From Sorangium cellulosum (GTDB taxonomy: Bacteria; Myxococcota_A; Polyangia; Polyangiales; Polyangiaceae), in NCBI RefSeq assembly GCF_002950945.1, contig NZ_CP012673.1:9314501-9378500 (forward strand): 64,000 nucleotides of DNA. The letters run 5' to 3'. The notes under the pieces were generated by a model. It did no database searches and was not told where the DNA came from. It was given only the letters and a program-made list of their open reading frames with translations. Positions 49,001 through 57,245 of the stretch are shown here, piece by piece. Both the position numbers and the translations under genes were made by a program. Positions within the stretch are counted from its first letter, which is position 1; the number at the start of each line of letters is the position of its first letter.

Positions 49001-49243
49001 CTCGTCCGGTACTACGCGGGGGATCCCAGCCAGGGCGGGCGGCTGCTCCACGAGCAGGTCGTCCCGGGGCCGATCGCGCCGGGCGCGAGCGAGAGCTTCA
49101 CGGCCACGATCGACGGCTTCCCGCCGAACAGCTCGATCCTGATCTACGGCGTCGTCGATCCGGACGGCACGATCGACGAGTGCAACGACGGCAACAACAA
49201 GGACGCCGCGTCCGACAAGGTGCAGTGCGACGTCGCCAACTGA
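46016..49243 (+). CDS. Large FG-GAP/CARDB surface lipoprotein
   Basis: This encodes about 1075 residues. The ATG at 46016 begins a signal peptide with lipobox LAAAAC. A Gly-rich linker is followed by Cys-rich EGF-like or MopE-like units (CDGVECRPDQRCE, CASDLECPIDRFCDG, to about residue 230). Then come FG-GAP-like units with DxDxDG-type loops (NLDDDNGDGRINELDFPEI, VGDLDNDGIPEIVAITE, IDDFDGDGFPEVG, ADVDNDGNAEIVFAT), probably one propeller. The C-terminal 240 residues hold two CARDB-like adhesion folds (GELSDNINITVRIENAGDLR and LARVGVPTTLNNAGSAPASE). An adhesion or binding role at the outer surface is inferred. Confidence 0.88.
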   Translation: MPTSSRRLLRFVIPWSAVLAAAACSKPEIAIPPGEGGGGEGAGTGGDPGFGGMPIGGGGTGGTVPGNPCDGVECRPDQRCEVEDGQGICVDNACNDLDCGPTEECQITSDGGAICVDIGCASDLECPIDRFCDGTLCKRDTCVAGERTCDGNVLTQCMSNGSGTKELFTCGGSAYFESTCADAGTGDAGCPCEDDWDCPTHASCEVGSCTGTGEAPTCLLPPEPFANVLPQIEIQWGGVNRAQSSAVGSPFPTSAQNVMTPLVANLDDDNGDGRINELDFPEIIFTTFCGSEFARNGVLRAIHGGGPNKGRDYLAVLGSTVWKEGDDTDLPYTCANATLNSTSALAVGDLDNDGIPEIVAITESSGLQIFSNTGKTRLLANNLWTGYPEPAPAIANIDGEGFAEIVVGRHVFTLEPGAEGALSIRDQFQGTLMHGLQTVVALGPIPCVANLTGDARQEIVAGSTAYALPRPPAGVTRISECTPPYANPEETAFCNGELLVVWDGQTVNGAAEIPNTQRDGFCAVADVLGVDQAAAPGPNNPLDHAPEVILFNNGYFFVLNGQTGAIRRRTAMINASTRDGGAPNIDDFDGDGFPEVGTAFGLNYVMLDLQAPTEECPAWPNSFRDSGTGLQGNPERTPNGVPCTTDADCGGSGAATCNTQRGTCVCYHNGWQRVTEDNSSRATGSSVFDFNGDGAAEVIYNDECYFRIYDGVTAGVLFKEHSPSRTRTEYPVVADVDNDGNAEIVFATSNESTFCSEGTDYNNGLEVWGARNDLWVSARRIWNQHGYHVTNALESGGIPKQEPESWKEYGGRGYNTYRSNPRSYGIAPDLRLDGIQISSPDAACGELSDNINITVRIENAGDLRVGPGVIVSFYGEWDTPSVSEPLTQANGEPLQIELTTSIEPHSSMLLTVSYSAPNSDQGTLPVRVRALVDKDAVERECDEDNNEETADVDAGGALPDLQIEVGRVITADCPLARVGVPTTLNNAGSAPASEVLVRYYAGDPSQGGRLLHEQVVPGPIAPGASESFTATIDGFPPNSSILIYGVVDPDGTIDECNDGNNKDAASDKVQCDVAN

Positions 49244-49440
49244 CGCGCGGGAGGGCGGCGCGGGCGGCGACGGAGGCCGCCGCCCGCCCCGGCGCCGGCG
49301 GGCCGGGGGCCTGAAGGGCCCGGGCCGGCGGCGGCGCACGAACGCCGGCTCCTCCGCGGGGCGCAGTGCTATGCCTGTGCGCCGCGCCCTCCGCTTCGAC
49401 CGCGCGCCGCGCGCCGCGCCCCCCAGCCCCCCACCGCTCC

Positions 49441-51378
49441 ATGCTCGGAACCTCGAACCTCGCGAAGTCGTACGGTGATCGGACCCTCTTCGAGGGCGTC
49501 TCGCTCAAGCTGAACCCGGGCTCCCGCTACGGCTTGGTGGGCGCCAACGGCTCGGGGAAGACCACGTTCCTCAAGATCGTGTCGGGCGACGAGCCCGCGA
49601 CCGAGGGGTCCGTCAGCCTGCCGAGGGACGCCCGCGTGGGCGTGCTCCGGCAGGACCGGTTCCTGAGCGACGACGAGATCATCCTGGACCTCGCGATGAT
49701 GGGCGATCGCGTGGTGTGGGACGCGCTCGTCACGTCGCGCCGCCTCGCGGAGGACGGCGGCGACCCCGGCAGGATCGCCGACCTCGAGGACCTCATCCGC
49801 GCCCACGACGGCTACACGCTGGAGGCGCGCGCGAGCGCCGTGCTCGAGGGCCTCGGCATCCCCGTGCCGGCCCACCGGAGGCCGCTCTCCACGCTGTCGG
49901 GCGGCTTCAAGCTGCGCGTGCTGCTCGCGCAGGTGCTGCTCGGCGGCTCGGACGTGCTCCTGCTCGACGAGCCCACGAACCACCTCGACATCCTGTCGAT
50001 CCGCTGGCTGGAGAAGTTCCTCGCCGGCTACAAGGGCTGCGCCGTCGTCATCTCCCACGACCAGCGCTTCCTCGACAACATCGCGACGCACATCCTCGAC
50101 GTCGACTACGAGACGATCACGCTCTACACGGGCAACTACGCGGCGTTCGTGGTCGAGAAGCAGGCGATCCGCGAGCGCAAGCAGGCGGAGATCGCGCGGG
50201 CCGAGAAGATCATCGCGGACAAGCGCGCGTTCGTGGAGCGGTTCGGCGCCAAGGCGACCAAGGCGCGCCAGGCGCAGAGCCGGCTCAAGCAGATCGAGAA
50301 GATCGAGGTCGAGGAGCTCGCCGACACGTCGCGGCGCACGCCGGTGTTCCGGTTCGTGATCCAGAGGCCGAGCGGGCGCGACGTGCTCGAGGCGCGGGGC
50401 ATCTCCAAGGCGTACGGCGACAAGCAGGTGCTGCGCGACGTGTCGCTGTCGGTCCGGCGCGGCGAGCGGGTCGCGGTGATCGGGCCGAACGGGCTCGGCA
50501 AGTCGACGTTGCTCAAGATCCTCGTGGACCGCCTCGCGCCCGACGCGGGCGGCGCGTCGTGGGGCCACGAGGTGCGCGTCGGCTACTTCGCCCAGGACCA
50601 CCGGGAGCTGCTCGTGGACGGGTCGATGACGCCGCTCTCGTTCCTGTGGGACGCGTGCCCCGACGAGTCGCCGAGCTACGTGCGCGGGCAGCTCGGCCGG
50701 GCGCTGTTCTCCGGCGACGACGTGGAGAAGAGCGTCGGTTCGCTCTCCGGCGGCGAGGCCGCGCGGCTCATCTTCTGCCGCATCGCCGTCGAGCGCCCCA
50801 ACGTGCTCGTCCTCGACGAGCCGACGAACCACCTCGATCTGGAGGCGATCCAGGCGCTGATCGAGGGCCTCAAGGCCTTCGAGGGGACGGTGCTCTTCGT
50901 CTCCCACGACCGCTTCTTCGTCTCCGAGCTGGCGACGCGCATCCTCGAGGTGACGCCGGCCGGCCCGCGTGATTTCCCCGGCACCTACGAGGAGTACCTG
51001 GCCGGCTGCGGCGACGATCACCTCGACGCCGACACCGTGGTGCTCAAGGCGAAGCGCGAGCACCACAAGGCCGCCCCCGCCGCCGCCTCCGCGACGGCCG
51101 AGGCCGGCGGCTCCTGGGAGGAGCAGAAGCGGAGGCGCAACCGCCAGAAGGAGCTGCCCGCGCGCCGCGACAAGGTGCTCGCCGCCATCGAGGCGGCCGA
51201 GGCCCGCAAGAAGGCGATCCACGACCTCTACTGCAGCGACGGCTTCTTCGAGCGCACCACCAAGCCCGAGATCGCCGCGCTCCAGGCCGAGGACGAGGCC
51301 CTCGGCCCCCGCATCGACGCCCTCATGGCCGAGTGGGAGCAGCTGGAGCAGGAGCTCGCCGAGCTCGGCGCCCCCTGA
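49441..51378 (+). CDS. ABC-F family ATPase
   Basis: This encodes about 645 residues from the ATG at 49441. Two ABC domains without membrane segments: Walker A GANGSGKTT (about 40) and GPNGLGKST (about 352), signatures LSGGFKLRVLLAQ and LSGGEAARLIFCR, Walker B LLLDEPTNHLDI and LVLDEPTNHLDL. A charged interdomain linker (about 240-300) and a C-terminal coiled coil (about 555-640) complete the ABC-F plan. These proteins act on ribosomes during translation or confer antibiotic resistance; the linker length suggests the housekeeping Uup/EttA-like side, but this is not certain. It converges with the sugar ABC permease gene across the hairpin at 51411-51535. Confidence 0.92.
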   Translation: MLGTSNLAKSYGDRTLFEGVSLKLNPGSRYGLVGANGSGKTTFLKIVSGDEPATEGSVSLPRDARVGVLRQDRFLSDDEIILDLAMMGDRVVWDALVTSRRLAEDGGDPGRIADLEDLIRAHDGYTLEARASAVLEGLGIPVPAHRRPLSTLSGGFKLRVLLAQVLLGGSDVLLLDEPTNHLDILSIRWLEKFLAGYKGCAVVISHDQRFLDNIATHILDVDYETITLYTGNYAAFVVEKQAIRERKQAEIARAEKIIADKRAFVERFGAKATKARQAQSRLKQIEKIEVEELADTSRRTPVFRFVIQRPSGRDVLEARGISKAYGDKQVLRDVSLSVRRGERVAVIGPNGLGKSTLLKILVDRLAPDAGGASWGHEVRVGYFAQDHRELLVDGSMTPLSFLWDACPDESPSYVRGQLGRALFSGDDVEKSVGSLSGGEAARLIFCRIAVERPNVLVLDEPTNHLDLEAIQALIEGLKAFEGTVLFVSHDRFFVSELATRILEVTPAGPRDFPGTYEEYLAGCGDDHLDADTVVLKAKREHHKAAPAAASATAEAGGSWEEQKRRRNRQKELPARRDKVLAAIEAAEARKKAIHDLYCSDGFFERTTKPEIAALQAEDEALGPRIDALMAEWEQLEQELAELGAP

Positions 51379-51410
51379 CGCCCCCGCTCAGTCCCCCCTA
51401 CCAAGCACAG

Positions 51411-51535
51411 AGCGGCGCGCCGCCCGCACAGGAGACGGGCCCAGATCGGCGTTTTCGGCGCGCAGGCGTACTCCTGTACGCCGAGCACCGAAAACGTCGA
51501 GGTGGGCCCGTATCCGAAGCGGGCGGCGCGTCGCT
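51411..51535. repeat. Segmented 125-nt hairpin between convergent genes
   Basis: Four nested stems are separated by nearly symmetric internal loops. 51411-51427 pairs with 51519-51535 (17 bp, one G-T). A 7x7 loop follows, then ACGGGCCCA (51435-51443) with 51503-51511 (9 bp). A 6x6 loop, then CGTTTTCGG (51450-51458) with 51488-51496 (9 bp). A 6x5 loop, then GGCGTAC (51465-51471) with GTACGCC (51476-51482), 4-nt apical loop. The outer arm touches the stop codon of the permease gene at 51535-51537. Confidence 0.8.
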
Positions 51536-52635
51536 CAGTGCCCTCGATTTTTCCGGCTGGCCATGTCGATGCCGACGGCGAGGACGAGGATCACGCCCTT
51601 GATGATCGGCTGCCAGAAGCTCTCGGTGTTCATCAGGCTCATGCCGTTGTCGAGCGACGCCATGACCAGCGCGCCGAGCAGCGCGCCCCACACCGTGCCC
51701 TGCCCGCCGAGGAGCGACGTGCCGCCGATCACGGCGGCCGCGATGGCGTCGAGCTCCATCATCCGGCCGGCGTCCGACGTCGCCGAGCCGACGCGGGCGG
51801 TGAGCACGACGCCCGCGATGCCCGACATCACGCCCATCAGCGTGAACACCGCGACGAGGTGCCGGTTGATGTTGATGCCGGAGTAGAAGGCGGCCTCCCG
51901 GTTGCCGCCGATCGCGTAGAGGTGCCGCCCGAACGCGGTGTGCTTCGAGAGCACCGAGAACGCCGTCGCGAGCACGAGGACGAGGAGCACGGGGAACGGC
52001 ACGCCCTGGTAGTCGTTCATCACGCCGGCGAACACGAGCGTGAGCATGGCGAGCCCGATCCACGGCCCGCGCGCCGTGCCGGACGCGCGCACGGCGCGGT
52101 ACACCAGGAAGGCGCTGATGGCGCCGGCGATCGCCCAGCCGAAGGCGTGCGGCACATAGGCCTGGCCGACGAACAGGTAAGGGCGCGACGGCGAGATGGA
52201 CACGCCGCCCGTGGTGCCGAGGATGGCGCCCTGGTAGATGAGCATCCCGCCGAGCGTGACGATGAAGGGCGGGATGCGCAGGCGGGCCACGAGGGTGCCT
52301 TGCACGAAGCCAAGGACGGCCCCGAGCACGATCGGCACGACGAACGCCGCCGGCAGCGGCCAGCCGAGGTTCACGTAGGTTATCGCCGACGCCGCGCCGA
52401 GCAGGCCGGCGAGCGCGCCCACCGAGAGATCGATCTGCCCGGCGACGATCACCATCACCATGCCGATGGCCAGGATCGACGTCACCGACATCTGCCGCGC
52501 GAGGAGCGTCAGGTTGCGCGACGTCACGAACGTCCCATCGGTCGTGATCGAGAAGACGATCCAGATCGCGACGAGCGATCCCACCATCGAGAGCGTGCGC
52601 CAGGGAATACGCACGCCAAGCTTCCCCTCGCTCAT
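51535..52635 (-). CDS. Sugar ABC transporter permease (XylH/RbsC-type)
   Basis: This encodes about 366 residues from the ATG at 52635. About ten hydrophobic segments; the family motif MVIVAGQIDLSVGALAGLLG lies at about residues 60-80, and ALLGALVMASLDNGMSLMN near the end. Such permeases form the membrane part of ribose/xylose/galactose-type importers with one fused double ATPase. Its ATG overlaps the stop of the ATPase gene by 4 bp. No periplasmic binding protein is encoded next to it. Confidence 0.92.
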   Translation of the reverse strand: MSEGKLGVRIPWRTLSMVGSLVAIWIVFSITTDGTFVTSRNLTLLARQMSVTSILAIGMVMVIVAGQIDLSVGALAGLLGAASAITYVNLGWPLPAAFVVPIVLGAVLGFVQGTLVARLRIPPFIVTLGGMLIYQGAILGTTGGVSISPSRPYLFVGQAYVPHAFGWAIAGAISAFLVYRAVRASGTARGPWIGLAMLTLVFAGVMNDYQGVPFPVLLVLVLATAFSVLSKHTAFGRHLYAIGGNREAAFYSGININRHLVAVFTLMGVMSGIAGVVLTARVGSATSDAGRMMELDAIAAAVIGGTSLLGGQGTVWGALLGALVMASLDNGMSLMNTESFWQPIIKGVILVLAVGIDMASRKNRGH

Positions 52636-54155
52636 TCCGTCACCTTCTTCGTGGCCGCGGCCATCACGCGCTCGGCCGTGGCGTCCTTCCGATCGAGGCA
52701 GGCGGTCATCCTGCCCTGGGTGAGGATCAGCACGCGGTGGCTCATGCCGAGCAGCTCCGGCAGCTCGGAGGAGACGAGCACCACGGCCAGCCCGCCCGCC
52801 GCGAGATCGTGGATGAGGCGGTAGATCTCCGCCTTCGCGCCGACATCGATCCCCCGGGTCGGCTCGTCGAGCAGGAGCACACGCGGCCCCGCCATCAACC
52901 ATTTGCCGATCACGATCTTCTGCTGGTTGCCGCCCGAGAGCTGGTTGGCGAGCGCGAGCGGCCCCGGCGCCTTCGTCCGGAGCGCCCTCATCTGCTCGAG
53001 CGCCTTCACCTCGCGCTCCGTGTGGTCGAGGAAGAGCCCCTTCACGAACCGCCGCAGCGTCGCGAGCGTGAGGTTGTCGAGGAGCGTCGACTCGAGCACG
53101 AGGCCGTAGCGCTTCCTGTCCTCGCTGACGAGCGCGATGCCCGACGCGATCGCCTCGGCGGGCGACCTGAACGGCGGCGCGGCCGGCCTGCCCAGGACCG
53201 ATATCGAGCCGGTGACGCGGCTCGTGGCCGCGCCGAAGATCGTCGAGACGAGCGCGGTGCGGCCGGCGCCCATCAGGCCGCCGACGCCGAGCACCTCGCC
53301 GGCCCGCACCTCGAAGCTGACGTCGCGCAGCACGAACCGCCCGGGGTGCCCCGCGTCCTCGACCGACCAGCGATCGACCGCGAGCGCGACCGGGCCCTCG
53401 GGCGGCGGCGGGCACGGGTACAGGTTCGTCACCTCGCGGCCGACCATGAGCGAGATGACCTTGTCGGGCGTGAGCTCGGCCCGCGGCTGCGTCGTGATCG
53501 ACCGCCCGTCCCGGAGCACCGTGATGCGATCGGCGATCTCGAAGACCTCCTCGAGGCGGTGGCTGATGTAGATGCAGGAGACGCCGCGGGCGCGCAGGTC
53601 GCCCAGCAGGCTGAGCAGCGTCCTCACGCCGGACTCGGTGAGCGCGGCGGTCGGCTCGTCGAGGACGAGGATCCTGGCGTCCTTGAGCAGCGCCTTCGCG
53701 ATCTCGACCATCTGCTGCTGGCCGATGCCAAGGTCCTTGATCGGGCGCTCCGGGTCGACGTCGAGGCCCACGCGCTCGAGCGCCCTCCGCGCCAGCGCGC
53801 GCACCTCGGCCCAGTCGATGAGCCCTCCCCGGACGGGCTCGCGCCCGAGCACGAGGTTCTCTGCCACCGTGAGCTCGGGGACGAGCGCGAGCTCCTGCGC
53901 GATCAGCGCGATCCCGTGCTCCTCGGCGCTGCGCATGCCGCTGAACTCGACCCGCTGTCCGGAGAGCCGGATCTCGCCACCGTAGGTGCCCGCCGGGTAA
54001 TACCCGCAGAGGGTCTTGATGAGCGTGCTCTTGCCCGCGCCGTTCTCGCCGCACAGGGCGTGAATCTCGCCCTCCCGGAGGTCGAACGAGACGCCGTCGA
54101 GCGCCTTCACGCCCGGGAACTGCTTGGTGATGGATGCGAGCTCGAGGAGAGGCAT
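52632..54155 (-). CDS. Sugar ABC transporter ATP-binding protein (XylG/RbsA-type)
   Basis: This encodes 507 residues with two ABC domains in tandem. The first has GENGAGKSTLIK (about 36) and LDEPTAAL; the second has GLMGAGRTAL in place of a full Walker A, as is normal in this family, and the signature LSGGNQQKIVIGKWL. Together with the permease it makes the cytoplasmic and membrane parts of a pentose/hexose importer. Expected third gene, a periplasmic binding protein, is absent; two paralogous lipoproteins lie upstream instead. Substrate is not readable. Confidence 0.92.
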   Translation of the reverse strand: MPLLELASITKQFPGVKALDGVSFDLREGEIHALCGENGAGKSTLIKTLCGYYPAGTYGGEIRLSGQRVEFSGMRSAEEHGIALIAQELALVPELTVAENLVLGREPVRGGLIDWAEVRALARRALERVGLDVDPERPIKDLGIGQQQMVEIAKALLKDARILVLDEPTAALTESGVRTLLSLLGDLRARGVSCIYISHRLEEVFEIADRITVLRDGRSITTQPRAELTPDKVISLMVGREVTNLYPCPPPPEGPVALAVDRWSVEDAGHPGRFVLRDVSFEVRAGEVLGVGGLMGAGRTALVSTIFGAATSRVTGSISVLGRPAAPPFRSPAEAIASGIALVSEDRKRYGLVLESTLLDNLTLATLRRFVKGLFLDHTEREVKALEQMRALRTKAPGPLALANQLSGGNQQKIVIGKWLMAGPRVLLLDEPTRGIDVGAKAEIYRLIHDLAAGGLAVVLVSSELPELLGMSHRVLILTQGRMTACLDRKDATAERVMAAATKKVTE

Positions 54156-54263
54156 TGTCCTGGGGAGCAGGTGCCGCGGTGCGCTAGCGTTTGCCCGGGT
54201 GGCGGCGCAGATGCAAGCACTTCTTTGCGTCCCCGGACGAATGCCCGCCGGAGCGTGCGTGTG

Positions 54264-54290
54264 GAGGGCCTCCTGCGCGGGGCCCCTCGG
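54264..54290 (-). terminator. Probable terminator hairpin after the first CBM-like lipoprotein gene
   Basis: GAGGGCC pairs with GGCCCCTC across a 10-nt loop with one bulge, 20-45 bp downstream of the stop at 54311 on the minus strand. No U-tract follows, as is common in this GC-rich genome. Confidence 0.4.
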
Positions 54291-54310
54291 GGAGTCGAGC
54301 GCTCAGGCGC

Positions 54311-55126
54311 TCACTCGTAGAAGCCGATGTCGTCGACGCAGAAGTCGAAGTCGACGTCCTTCGCGACCTGGAACCGGATCGAGTAGATCGCCGTCGTGTC
54401 GATCGTGGAAGTGAGCGGAGCGAGGCCCCAGCCGCCGACCTTCATGTCCTCGAAGGCGATCACGTGCTGCTCCCACTGCTCCGAGAGGGAGATCGGGTCG
54501 GCCCAGTTGTCGTTGCACCCCATCTCCGTCGCCTCGGGATCGCAGTGCCCGCCTTCCGCCGTCGTGCTCTTGTCCGAGATCAGCACCTTCACGCTGTCCT
54601 GGGTGCCTGCGGCGTTCCTGGCCCAGAACGTGATGCCCCTGTACGCCGAGCCGTCGTAGGACATCCTGGTCGCCTCGACGTACAGCAGATCGATGGCGAT
54701 CGCGGCGCCCCACTCCGCGAAGCCCGATCCCTTCGTGCAGGCCCCGATCGTGCTCTGGCCGCGCGCCGGCGCGAGCTCGGTCATGGCGAAAGGATCGGCG
54801 CCAGCTCCGGCCGGCGGCGTCTGCGTCGCGCCCTCGGTGCCGTCGTTGAAGCTGTACCAGTATCCTTTCCTGCCGCCCGCCTCATGGATGGCGTTGTCGC
54901 CGTCTTCCATGTCGTCGATCATGTCTGCGATGGTCGGGGGCGCCCCGCCGCCGCCCGTCATCGAGCCCGTGGCCGACGTCGAGGACAGGGTGCCCGTCGA
55001 GCCGGCCGCGCCGCCCTCCCCTTCCTTCAGGTGATAGCCGTCGTCCAGCCCCGCGAGCGTGGTGCACCCGCCGGCCGCGAGAGCCCACGCAGCCCCTATC
55101 CATGCCGCCCGCTTCCTCTTCGCCAT
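54311..55126 (-). CDS. Lipoprotein with beta-sandwich carbohydrate-binding-like domain, paralogue 1
   Basis: This encodes about 271 residues from the ATG at 55126, which has an AGGAG site; the longer frame to 55183 lacks one. A lipoprotein signal ends in LAAGGC. After a short Gly/Ser/Thr linker comes IDDMEDGDNAI, the usual opening of a jelly-roll CBM-like domain, then GYWYSFND, WGAAIAIDL, YRGITFWARN and the closing FDFCVDDIGFYE. Cys pairs lie in CDPEATEMGC. It is about 75 percent alike by eye to the gene at 55286-56158 along the domain. Probable surface sugar or polymer binding. It lies just upstream of the sugar ABC ATPase gene. Confidence 0.8.
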   Translation of the reverse strand: MAKRKRAAWIGAAWALAAGGCTTLAGLDDGYHLKEGEGGAAGSTGTLSSTSATGSMTGGGGAPPTIADMIDDMEDGDNAIHEAGGRKGYWYSFNDGTEGATQTPPAGAGADPFAMTELAPARGQSTIGACTKGSGFAEWGAAIAIDLLYVEATRMSYDGSAYRGITFWARNAAGTQDSVKVLISDKSTTAEGGHCDPEATEMGCNDNWADPISLSEQWEQHVIAFEDMKVGGWGLAPLTSTIDTTAIYSIRFQVAKDVDFDFCVDDIGFYE

Positions 55127-55240
55127 ACCTTCTCCTATCGCCGCCGCGCGGACGCTGTCCACGTCGCGCAGCGCGCAGCTCACCGAGCGCCGCGGCCCAG
55201 GGTACCATGGAGTTGAGGGGAAGAGGCGGAGGGGGCGTGA

Positions 55241-55261
55241 GGGCCTCCGACGCGGAGGCCC
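55241..55261 (-). terminator. Probable terminator hairpin after the second CBM-like lipoprotein gene
   Basis: GGGCCTCCG pairs perfectly with CGGAGGCCC around a 3-nt loop, 25 bp downstream of the stop at 55286 on the minus strand. It also separates this gene from its paralogue downstream. Confidence 0.55.
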
Positions 55262-55285
55262 TCGGGGCGCCGAGCGCTCAGGCGC

Positions 55286-56158
55286 TCACTCGTAGAAGCC
55301 GAGGTCGTCGATGCAGAAGTCGAAGTCGACTGCCTGCGCGACCTGGAACTGGATCGAGTACAGCGCCGTCGTGTCGATCGTGTCGGTGAGCGGCGCGAGG
55401 CCCCAGCCGCCGACCGCGAGATCCTCGAAGGCGATCGCGAACTGCTGCCACTGCTCCGAGAGGGAGATCGTGTCGGCCCAGTTGTCGTTGCACCCCATCT
55501 CGGCCGCGTCGGGATCGCAGTGCCCGCCTTCCGGCGTCGTGCTCTTGTCCGAGATCATCACCTTCACGGAGTCCTCGGTGCCCGCGGCGATCTTGGCCCA
55601 GAACGTGATACCCTTGTAGGCCGAGCCGTCGTAGGCCGCCTTGACGCCCTCGGTGCTCAGCAGGTCGAACCCGATCCCGGCGCCCCACGTCGCGAAGCCC
55701 GATCCCTTGGTGCAGGCCGCCATCGTGCTCTGCATGCGGGCCGGCGTGAGCGTGGTCATCGCGAAAGGATCGGCGTCGGCCCCGGCCGGCGGCGTCTGCG
55801 TCGCGTCCGCGGTCTCGTCGTTGAAGCTGTACCAGTACCCTTCCCTGCCCGTCACGACGCGGATGGCGTTATCGCCGTCTTCCATGTCGTCGATCATGTC
55901 CGAGACCGTCGGGAGCTCCCCGCCGCCGCCCGTGGTGGCGCTGGTGGTCGCGCTGGTGGTCCCCGTGCCGGTCCCCGTCCCCGTGCCCGTGCCGGTCCCC
56001 GTGCCCGTGCCGGTCCCCGTGCCCGTGCCGGCCCCGGTGCCGGTGGCGTCCGAGCCGCCTCCCCCGCCGCCGCCGTCGTCGCCGCACGCGACGAACGCCG
56101 CCACGGCCAGACCACACACCGCAAAGTTAAAGCTGCGCAAGAAAATTCCAGTCTTCAT
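55286..56158 (-). CDS. Lipoprotein with beta-sandwich carbohydrate-binding-like domain, paralogue 2
   Basis: This encodes 290 residues. GGAG precedes the ATG at 56158. The signal ends in AFVAC, followed by an acidic Gly run and a long Gly-Thr repeat linker (about residues 45-70). The same jelly-roll-like domain as paralogue 1 follows: IDDMEDGDNAI, GYWYSFND, YKGITFWAKI, CNDNWADTISLSEQWQQ and FDFCIDDLGFYE. The last 30 residues and the sequence just after the stop are also shared, so the duplicated unit included the 3' flank. Extracellular binding role is inferred. Confidence 0.8.
   Translation of the reverse strand: MKTGIFLRSFNFAVCGLAVAAFVACGDDGGGGGGGSDATGTGAGTGTGTGTGTGTGTGTGTGTGTGTTSATTSATTGGGGELPTVSDMIDDMEDGDNAIRVVTGREGYWYSFNDETADATQTPPAGADADPFAMTTLTPARMQSTMAACTKGSGFATWGAGIGFDLLSTEGVKAAYDGSAYKGITFWAKIAAGTEDSVKVMISDKSTTPEGGHCDPDAAEMGCNDNWADTISLSEQWQQFAIAFEDLAVGGWGLAPLTDTIDTTALYSIQFQVAQAVDFDFCIDDLGFYE
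55957..56045 (-). repeat. Gly-Thr coding repeat in the lipoprotein linker
   Basis: A tandem run of GGCACG and GGGACC/GGCACC hexamers encodes alternating Gly and Thr. The codon mix stops it from being a pure dinucleotide repeat, so frame-shifting slippage is unlikely, but gain or loss of 6-bp units would change linker length in frame. Confidence 0.7.
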
Positions 56159-56484
56159 GCGTTCGTAATCTCCGTATCAGAAGCCCAAGAATCAGGCCTT
56201 ACCTTACGTGACGCCGGACATTCTATGTGTTGTGAGGTGTCCTGGCGGCGCCGAGTATCGCCTGGAAGAGCGGGACCCGCAACCTCGTTCTTTTCGCTCG
56301 GCAATCGACTCTCCTGGCGCGCCGAGAAGGGCTCGGTTCACCGCGATTTCCTGGATGGGGCCGCTCGCAACGGCGGTGGGGGCGCGGAGCGTCATGGATA
56401 CGTGAGCGGCTGGATCATCGTGAGTGGCCATGTCCTTGCAACACGCCATCGCGGGCTCTCTGGACGAGAGTCGAGGGGGGAAAG
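56159..56484. other. Divergent intergenic region
   Basis: About 326 bp between the starts of the lipoprotein gene (56158, minus) and the cyclase-like gene (56485, plus). ATTCTA at 56220-56225 is TAGAAT on the minus strand, a possible -10 box. No gene or strong repeat was seen. Confidence 0.35.
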
Positions 56485-57243
56485 ATGGCAAAGGGGAAGG
56501 CGCGCCAGCGCGCGGGGGCGCGCGCTGGCGCGCAGCGGGCGGAGCAGGACGCGAGCCGGGAGCGGGGCGCGGCGGAGGTCGCGCCGCCGGCGAAGCCGGA
56601 GAGGGCCTCGCTGATAAGGATCTTGCGGGCGGCGAGGCAGCGCGGGCGCTGCGCGCCGCTGCCGGCGAGGCGGGGAGTCGTGAAGGCGCTCGCGGGGCGC
56701 GTGCAGACGGTGGTTTACCACCTCTACGAGCGGCTCACCGGGCTGTCCGAGGAGCGGCCGGCGCTCTGGGTCTCGGCGGCGGCGGCTCTGCTCGGGGCGC
56801 TCCGGGCGCCGGCGCCGCGGATCGCCAGCAGCGTCACGGTGAGCAGGCCGCGCGCGGCGGTGCTCCACGCGCTGCTCGACGCCGAGGGCCTGCGGCGCTT
56901 CATGCAGGGCGTCGAGCGCCTGGAGCCCGGGACGGGCGCGTGCGAGGGGACGGCGACGATCCAGGCGAGGAGCGCGGGCGGCGCGATCGTCAGAGAGAGC
57001 GGGCGGACAGGCGTCGTGTCGGTCGAGCCGGCGCCGGGCGAGCGGGGGACGGAGGTCAAGGTCGTCCTGCCCGGCGCGCGCCCGAGGGGGCGTATCGCGC
57101 GCGCGGCCGCGAAGGTGCTCGCGGAGGCGCCCAGGCGGCGGCTGCGGGGCGATCTGCGGCGGCTCAGGCAATGGATCGAGGTGGGCGAGATCCCGACGAC
57201 CGCGGGGCAGCCGTCGGGCCGGAGAGGCCAGGAGAGGAGTTGA
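56485..57243 (+). CDS. SRPBCC/cyclase-like protein
   Basis: This encodes 252 residues. GAGGGGGG precedes the ATG. The first 75 residues are Arg/Ala-rich and disordered-looking. From about residue 115 the sequence SSVTVSRPRAAVLHALLDAE then fits the start of the SRPBCC (polyketide cyclase/CoQ-binding) fold, ending in the long helix AAAKVLAEAPRRRLRGDLRRL. This fold binds hydrophobic ligands. The gene lies 2 bp before the zinc alcohol dehydrogenase start, so the pair is an operon; cyclase-like proteins next to such dehydrogenases are common in actinobacteria and myxobacteria. Confidence 0.72.
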   Translation: MAKGKARQRAGARAGAQRAEQDASRERGAAEVAPPAKPERASLIRILRAARQRGRCAPLPARRGVVKALAGRVQTVVYHLYERLTGLSEERPALWVSAAAALLGALRAPAPRIASSVTVSRPRAAVLHALLDAEGLRRFMQGVERLEPGTGACEGTATIQARSAGGAIVRESGRTGVVSVEPAPGERGTEVKVVLPGARPRGRIARAAAKVLAEAPRRRLRGDLRRLRQWIEVGEIPTTAGQPSGRRGQERS

Positions 57244-57245
57244 TC

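Noticed and set aside
45752-49339. Minus-strand frame opposite the FG-GAP lipoprotein
   Set aside because: Antisense shadow with no recognisable motif.
55957-56045. Simple repeat as a phase-variation switch
   Set aside because: The repeat is made of hexamers in frame, so slippage would change linker length but not switch the gene off.
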